Shown here: one piece after another, positions 6,106-10,385 of the stretch | Numbering within the stretch: the stretch's first letter is position 1 | Layout: each line of letters begins with the position of its first letter | Source of the DNA: Candidatus Omnitrophota bacterium | GTDB taxonomy: Bacteria > Omnitrophota > Gorgyraeia > Gygaellales > Profunditerraquicolaceae | Length of the DNA: 10,385 bases | Assembly: GCA_018814745.1 (NCBI GenBank) | Contig: JAHIZC010000196.1 | Span: 1 to 10,385 of the forward strand | Direction: 5' to 3' | The notes under the pieces: generated by a model | What the model was told of the DNA's origin: nothing | The model's database searches: none | The model's input: only the letters and a program-made list of their open reading frames with translations | Made by a program: the position numbers and the translations under genes

Positions 6106-7149
6106 ATGAATATCAGGACTATTGAGTGGAAGGACAATAGGATTAAGATGATTGATCAGAGGAAACTTCCTAACAAGTTAGAATACGTTTATATCAACAA
6201 TTTAAAGAGTCTTTGGCAGGCGGTAAAGACAATGAAGGTGCGCGGCGCTCCGGCTTTAGGAGCAGCAGCAGGATTAGGCGTCTATTTGGGTATAAAAAAT
6301 TCAAAAGCAAAGACTTATCTAAGCTTTAAAAAGGAACTAGACAGGGCGGCAAAATATATCGCAACCTCAAGGCCTACGGCAAGGAATCTTTTTTGGGCTT
6401 TAGGAAATATGGCGAGCGTGGCAGAAAAAAATAGAGATAAATCAATAAGCTCGATCAAAAAGATGCTTTTTAAGGAAGCTCAGGGGATAATCGAAGAAGA
6501 CAGAGCTGCCTGCCGAAAAATGGGTAAATTTGGCGCAGGGCTAATCAAGAGGAACGATTCGATACTAACTGTTTGTAATGCGGGAATCCTGGCAACTATC
6601 GATTATGGTACTGCATTAGGCGTGATTTATCGTGCAAAGGAGGAGAGGAAGAAGATTAAGGTATTTGCCTGTGAAACCAGGCCGGTGCTGCAGGGAGCGC
6701 GTCTGACTACCTGGGAATTAATGAAGAAAGGAATCGACGTAACCTTGATCTGTGATAATATGGCAGCTACGTTAATGCGGCAGGGTAAAATTGATAAGGT
6801 AATCTCCGGGGCTGACAGGATCGCGCTTAACGGTGATAGCGCTAATAAAATCGGCACCTATAGCTTGGCAGTTCTAGCCGATTACCATAAAATTCCTTTT
6901 TATATCGCTGCCCCCAGTTCGACCTTTGATCTGAGTATTAAGGCAGGAGGAGAGATTATAATCGAGGAGCGCAGCAAGGAAGAAGTCACCAGTTTATTTT
7001 TTAGTAAACCAATAGCCGCAAGAGGGGTAAAGGTGTTTAATCCTGCCTTTGACGTCACCCCGAATAATTTAATCAGCGCAATTATTACGGAAAAGGGGAT
7101 CATCAGGCCTCCTTATACAGGAAAGATTAAAAGATTACTAACCGGATAA
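6106..7149 (+). CDS. mtnA: Methylthioribose-1-phosphate isomerase (MtnA, eIF2B-like)
   Basis: Converts 5-methylthioribose-1-phosphate to methylthioribulose-1-phosphate in methionine salvage. Family motifs run in order: VRGAPALGAAAGLG, SRPTARNLFWAL, TVCNAGILATIDYGTALGV with the catalytic Cys at 157, ACETRPVLQGARLTTWEL, CDNMAATLM, SGADRIALNGDSANKIGTYSLAVLA with the catalytic Asp at 237, and PFYIAAPSSTFD. The numbering is close to the Cys160/Asp240 pair of the B. subtilis enzyme. With the ATG at 6106 the protein has 347 residues, normal for MtnA; an upstream TTG at 6079 would add 9 residues but is unsupported. No other methionine-salvage gene is in the window, so MtnA may serve a partial pathway such as a methylthioadenosine shunt. 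The stop is 2 bases before thiL. Confidence 0.92.
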   Translation: MNIRTIEWKDNRIKMIDQRKLPNKLEYVYINNLKSLWQAVKTMKVRGAPALGAAAGLGVYLGIKNSKAKTYLSFKKELDRAAKYIATSRPTARNLFWALGNMASVAEKNRDKSISSIKKMLFKEAQGIIEEDRAACRKMGKFGAGLIKRNDSILTVCNAGILATIDYGTALGVIYRAKEERKKIKVFACETRPVLQGARLTTWELMKKGIDVTLICDNMAATLMRQGKIDKVISGADRIALNGDSANKIGTYSLAVLADYHKIPFYIAAPSSTFDLSIKAGGEIIIEERSKEEVTSLFFSKPIAARGVKVFNPAFDVTPNNLISAIITEKGIIRPPYTGKIKRLLTG

Positions 7150-7151
7150 AT

Positions 7152-8048
7152 ATGCAGGTTCATCATATCGGCGAGTTTGGGTTAATCAAGAGGTTTCAAA
7201 AGCTTCTTAAGACAGATAGATCAGTTGTAGAAGGCAGCGGTGATGACTGCGCGGTATTAAAATTAGACCGGTTTAGATATCAGTTATTTGCCTGCGATAT
7301 GATTGCCGAAGATTCTGATTTTAAACTTAACGATGACCCTTATCTCATAGGAAGAAAAGCCTTGGCAGTATCGGTGAGCGATATTGCTGCCTGTGGCGGC
7401 CTGCCAAAACATTGTATAATTTCGATAGGTATGCCTAAGACAACGCCGGTTAAGTTTATTGACAGGGTTTTTCGCGGCAGCTTAAACTTAGCTAGAAAAT
7501 ACAGTATTAATATAGTAGGAGGGGATATCAGCAGCGCACCAAAGTTAATCATCGATACCTGCTTGCTAGGTGTAGTGGAGAAGAGCCATCTGGTTTTGCG
7601 GGGTGGCGCTAAAGTGGGAGATATAATATTTGTTAGCGGAGAGCTCGGAGGCTCCAGGTTAGGAAAGCATCTTAAGTTTACTCCTCGAGTAAAAGAGGCC
7701 AGGTTCTTAGTTGAGAATTTCAAAGTCAACTCGATGATCGATATATCAGACGGGTTAACTCAAGATCTCAGCCATGTTTTAGGGCAGAGTAAGAAAGGTG
7801 CGATAATCTTTGAGCAGTTGATTCCCGCAAGTAGGCACGCACGCAACTTAAAAGATGTGCTTGGTAGCGGCGAAGATTATGAGTTATTATTCACTTTATC
7901 ACGCAAGGAAGCGAAGAGGCTCGTAAAACGGAATTGGACTGTTTTTAAGCCGATCGGAGAGATCGTAGATAAAAATAACGGATTTAGGTTTATTGACAAG
8001 AAAAACAGGGAGACGAATCTTGAGCCCGAAGGCTTCAGGCATTTTTAA
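7152..8048 (+). CDS. thiL: Thiamine-monophosphate kinase
   Basis: Phosphorylates thiamine monophosphate to thiamine diphosphate with ATP, the last step of coenzyme B1 synthesis. It belongs to the PurM/AIR-synthetase-like fold. Motifs are GDDCAVL (from 30), GRKALAVSVSDIAACGG, the IVGGD segment, DISDGL at 197-202 and SGEDYELLF from 239. At 298 residues it is somewhat shorter than E. coli ThiL (about 325), with a shortened stretch after the GGSRLGKHL loop. In the segment usually ending G-x-HF, this protein has EDSDF with Asp at 56 in place of His, so fine substrate contacts may differ. A different AIR-synthetase-fold kinase is possible but less likely. Starts 2 bases after mtnA without an obvious strong ribosome binding site. 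Confidence 0.9.
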   Translation: MQVHHIGEFGLIKRFQKLLKTDRSVVEGSGDDCAVLKLDRFRYQLFACDMIAEDSDFKLNDDPYLIGRKALAVSVSDIAACGGLPKHCIISIGMPKTTPVKFIDRVFRGSLNLARKYSINIVGGDISSAPKLIIDTCLLGVVEKSHLVLRGGAKVGDIIFVSGELGGSRLGKHLKFTPRVKEARFLVENFKVNSMIDISDGLTQDLSHVLGQSKKGAIIFEQLIPASRHARNLKDVLGSGEDYELLFTLSRKEAKRLVKRNWTVFKPIGEIVDKNNGFRFIDKKNRETNLEPEGFRHF

Positions 8049-8050
8049 AA

Positions 8051-8515
8051 ATGGAGATAGTTTCTAATTCGGTTCACCAAACGCTGAGGATCGGCGAACT
8101 TTTATCAAAGCAAGTAAATCCGGGGGATATAATCTGTTTATTCGGTAATCTGGGATCCGGAAAGACGGTTTTGACTAAAGGGATCGGTAAGGGGTTAGGT
8201 ATTAGAAGAGATAAAGTGATTAGTTCATCCTTTATACTGATACGCCCGTATACTCAGGGTAAGATTCCTTTATATCATTTTGATTTGTATAGATTAAATA
8301 AGGTGAAGGATATCCTGGCTTTAGGCTATGAAGAATATCTTTACGGTAAGGGGCTGACGGTAATTGAATGGGCAGAGAGGTTGAAGAGGTTGATGCCCAG
8401 AGACTTTCTTAAGATTGAGCTATTCTTTAAAACCGATTCGGCGAGATCGCTTAAGTTTAGTGCTTTTGGCTCACGCTATAAGAGGTTATTAAATAGTTTG
8501 AAAAAAATATTATGA
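8051..8515 (+). CDS. tsaE: tRNA threonylcarbamoyladenosine biosynthesis ATPase TsaE
   Basis: ATPase partner of TsaB-TsaD in forming the universal t6A37 modification on ANN-decoding tRNAs. The P-loop GNLGSGKT spans 32-39. The switch-like region reads ISSSFILI at 57-64, where most family members have a SPT/SPTF core, so the central Pro-Thr is replaced. HFDLYR (76-81) and VIEWAER (104-110) are typical of the family. The 154-residue length is normal. It begins 2 bases after thiL and its TGA overlaps the tsaB ATG, so the two pathway partners are probably made together. TsaD and TsaC are not in the window. Confidence 0.93.
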   Translation: MEIVSNSVHQTLRIGELLSKQVNPGDIICLFGNLGSGKTVLTKGIGKGLGIRRDKVISSSFILIRPYTQGKIPLYHFDLYRLNKVKDILALGYEEYLYGKGLTVIEWAERLKRLMPRDFLKIELFFKTDSARSLKFSAFGSRYKRLLNSLKKIL

Positions 8516-9183
8516 AATTACTGGCGATTGAGGCTAGCGGTAAATATTTCTCTCTGGCTCTATATGACGGCAGCCGGATCTATGAATATAATCTAGAGGT
8601 GGGTAGTAAGCTTTCATCCCTGCTGCATTTAACGATTAAAAGAACACTTGAGGCTTTAGATTGGCGGATAGAAGATATTGATTATTTTACCTGCGGTATA
8701 GGCCCCGGTTCCTTTACCGGGATGAGATTCAGCCTATCTGCTATGAAAGGATTCAGCTGGGCCCTGAATAAGCCTTTAATCGGTATATCCACTCTGGATA
8801 TAATCGCGCAGAATGCGCTAAAGAAAGAAGGCAAGATCATGCCGATTATCGATGCTAAAAGAAGCTTAGTCTACTGCAGTATCTACAAAACGAGAGGGGA
8901 GATTGCCAGAAGAATCTCTCCTTATATGCTTCTTAATGAAAGAGAGCTTTTGGGTAAAATCAAAGGTGATGCTATAATATTGGGAGATGCAGTCAGTTTA
9001 TTTAAAGATAAGATTACGGCGAAATCTAGAAGTGCAATAATTATGAGTAGTGATTATTGGTATCCGAGGGGACACAATCTTATTAAGCTTGCTTTAGAGA
9101 GGATCAAGAAAAAAGAATTCGATGATCCTGCGGATATCGTGCCGATCTATCTTTATCCCAAGGAGTGCCAGATAAGAAAATGA
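8512..9183 (+). CDS. tsaB: tRNA threonylcarbamoyladenosine biosynthesis protein TsaB
   Basis: ASKHA-fold paralogue of TsaD that forms the TsaB-TsaD core of t6A synthesis; it is usually a scaffold without its own catalysis. The N-terminus LLAIEASGKYFSLAL matches the first ATPase-fold strand pair. The family hallmark CGIGPGSFTGMR is present (GPGSFTGMR at 64-72), followed by LSAMKGFSWAL and IGISTLDIIA. The end PIYLYPKECQIRK matches the usual PxYL-type tail. The length of 223 residues is normal, and no acetyltransferase (RimI) is fused. The start overlaps tsaE by 4 bases (ATGA). Confidence 0.92.
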   Translation: MKLLAIEASGKYFSLALYDGSRIYEYNLEVGSKLSSLLHLTIKRTLEALDWRIEDIDYFTCGIGPGSFTGMRFSLSAMKGFSWALNKPLIGISTLDIIAQNALKKEGKIMPIIDAKRSLVYCSIYKTRGEIARRISPYMLLNERELLGKIKGDAIILGDAVSLFKDKITAKSRSAIIMSSDYWYPRGHNLIKLALERIKKKEFDDPADIVPIYLYPKECQIRK

Positions 9184-10286
9184 GATTTTATAGGCCCACC
9201 TGGGCAGAGATCGATTTAGAGAGCCTCGCCCATAATTACAAACAAATAAAGAAACTATTAAAACCCAAAACCAAGGTGATGGTTACGATTAAAGCTGATG
9301 CCTATGGCCATGGTTTAATTCCCGTGGCTAAGAAACTCCTAAGGTGCAAAGTAGATTATTTTGGGGTGGCTTCTATCGACGAAGGGATAAGGCTGCGGAA
9401 AGAGAATATAAAAGTGCCTATTCTGATCCTCGGACTAATACTGAAGAAGGACATCGGCCCTTTATTTAGATACAACCTTACACCCACTGTTTGCGATCAA
9501 GATTTAGCTCTTTGTTTAAATAGGAAAGCAGCTAGATTAAGAAAACCTATAAAGGTGCATATTAAGATCGATACCGGAATGGGCAGAATAGGAATTTTAT
9601 CCACTAATTCAGAAAATATTGTAAAGAAGATAAATAGCCTTGAATTTATCAGAATCGAAGGTATATTTACGCATCTTGCAGCCGCAGATGTTAACAGGAA
9701 ACTTACCTTGCAGCAGTTAGGGGTATTTAATAATTTAGTGCTTCAGCTGAATAAATCCGGTATAGAGATTACCTTAATCCATGCTGCTAATAGTATCGCT
9801 GTACTTAATTTCAAAAAGAGTCATTTTAATCTGGTCAGGCCGGGATTGGTGATTTACGGCCTCTACCCCAAGAAGAACCTAAAGATCAAATTGAAATCTG
9901 TGCTTAATCTAAAGACCAGGATCATCTATGTTAAGCGCGTCCCCGCCGGATACGGGATAAGTTACGGGCATGATTACGTAACTAGAAGAGGTACTAACAT
10001 AGTGACTTTACCGATCGGCTACGGAGACGGCTATCCGCGTAATCTATCGAATTGCGCTCCGATTTTAATAAGGGGGAAGCGTTTTAAGATCAGCGGACGG
10101 ATATGTATGGATCAGCTAATGGTAGACGTCGGGAATACCCCGGTTAAGATCGGGGAGGAAGCCGTGCTTATAGGTGTTCAAAGAGGGAATAAAATTAGCG
10201 CAGAAGAACTCGCAGAACTTGCCAAAACTATTCCTTATGAGATTGTCTGCGGATTAGGGGGACGTATTCCAAGAGTTTACCTTTAG
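9180..10286 (+). CDS. alr: Alanine racemase
   Basis: PLP-dependent enzyme that interconverts L- and D-alanine for peptidoglycan. Features are RPTWAEIDL at the N-terminus, the PLP lysine K38 in TIKADAYGHG, FTHLAAAD, RPGLVIYGLYP, and the catalytic Tyr262 in GYGISYGHDY, followed by ICMDQLMVDV and the terminal GRIPRVYL. I chose the ATG at 9180 (368 residues): it overlaps the tsaB stop as ATGA and places RPTWAEIDL at the usual distance from the start. A GTG at 9165 would add 5 residues. AAGGAG at 9160-9165 lies 14 bases before the ATG, rather far. The TAG stop falls at the expected C-terminus and overlaps the stop of the sequence read on the opposite strand. Confidence 0.94.
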   Translation: MRFYRPTWAEIDLESLAHNYKQIKKLLKPKTKVMVTIKADAYGHGLIPVAKKLLRCKVDYFGVASIDEGIRLRKENIKVPILILGLILKKDIGPLFRYNLTPTVCDQDLALCLNRKAARLRKPIKVHIKIDTGMGRIGILSTNSENIVKKINSLEFIRIEGIFTHLAAADVNRKLTLQQLGVFNNLVLQLNKSGIEITLIHAANSIAVLNFKKSHFNLVRPGLVIYGLYPKKNLKIKLKSVLNLKTRIIYVKRVPAGYGISYGHDYVTRRGTNIVTLPIGYGDGYPRNLSNCAPILIRGKRFKISGRICMDQLMVDVGNTPVKIGEEAVLIGVQRGNKISAEELAELAKTIPYEIVCGLGGRIPRVYL

Positions 10287-10385
10287 GGTAGCTTGCTGAT
10301 TAGATATAGGCTGGTGGTAAGTACTAATAGATGGCTTAATGAGGTAGCAAAGAGCGGCGAGACAATCCCTGATTTCCCCAGCGCA
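10283..10385 (-). CDS. C-terminal end of a possible LptF/LptG-family permease (partial)
   Basis: Read leftward from the window edge, a frame of 33 codons ends in TAA at 10283-10285. It is hydrophobic: it begins ALGKSGIVSPLFA and ends TTSLYLISKLP. This resembles the last membrane helix of LptF/LptG (YjgP/YjgQ) lipopolysaccharide-transport permeases, which typically show a G-x-x-x-P-x-x-A turn followed by a helix ending in YLL plus a basic residue. The gene would converge on alr, with the two stops overlapping by 4 bases. The evidence is a short tail judged by eye, and the other minus-strand and plus-strand frames here are also open, so the call is tentative. If right, it implies an outer membrane. 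Confidence 0.4.
   Translation of the reverse strand, partial: ALGKSGIVSPLFATSLSHLLVLTTSLYLISKLP

Noticed and set aside
10287..10385. Readthrough extension of alr past its TAG, open to the window edge
   Set aside because: The alr protein is complete at GRIPRVYL, the usual family end, and the 33 extra codons resemble nothing; the opposite strand gives a better explanation.

Overview
The window carries a compact bacterial housekeeping operon. Ten genes all point rightward, from the thymidylate kinase gene at 289 to the alanine racemase gene ending at 10286. Most neighbours overlap by 1 to 19 bases or lie 2 bases apart. The only visible pause is a 40-base gap with a small hairpin before mtnA. 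Sequence that looks like the end of an opposing LptF/LptG-type permease gene meets the operon head-on at its right end. The operon codes for cytosolic information-processing and cofactor enzymes. An outer-membrane permease would point to a diderm bacterium. The moderately AT-rich composition, dense overlaps and protein style resemble uncultured lineages such as Omnitrophota, but that placement is inference only.

Layout: 1-288 is a leader region with a possible eroded helix-turn-helix remnant and a GC-rich palindromic repeat. Then come tmk (dTMP kinase), holB (DNA polymerase III delta-prime), ricT (PSP1/YaaT family), metG (methionyl-tRNA synthetase) and tatD (metal-dependent nuclease/hydrolase family). 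This order matches, with genes missing, the Bacillus tmk-yaaQ-yaaR-holB-yaaT-...-metS-yabD neighbourhood. Next are a DUF362 protein with a two-cluster ferredoxin tail, mtnA (methylthioribose-1-phosphate isomerase), thiL (thiamine-monophosphate kinase), tsaE and tsaB (tRNA t6A synthesis) and alr (alanine racemase).

The most notable observation is in tatD. The conserved ETDAP motif is interrupted by a TAG exactly where the Glu codon is expected, yet the frame stays open and family-like for 54 more codons. It ends at 4950 in an ATGA overlap with the next gene. About 20 to 23 codons upstream of the TAG, the same gene carries an insert of roughly 20 residues built on a palindromic sequence. A similar sequence lies in the leader at 118-160. 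So tatD appears both to have taken up a small repeat and to have suffered a nonsense change. The alr gene also ends in TAG, at the expected family C-terminus, which argues against general reassignment of TAG as sense.

I found no CRISPR array, phage, toxin-antitoxin module, insertion sequence or RNA gene, and no clear undescribed multi-gene system. The points of interest are the tatD lesion, the repeat pair and the DUF362-ferredoxin protein.
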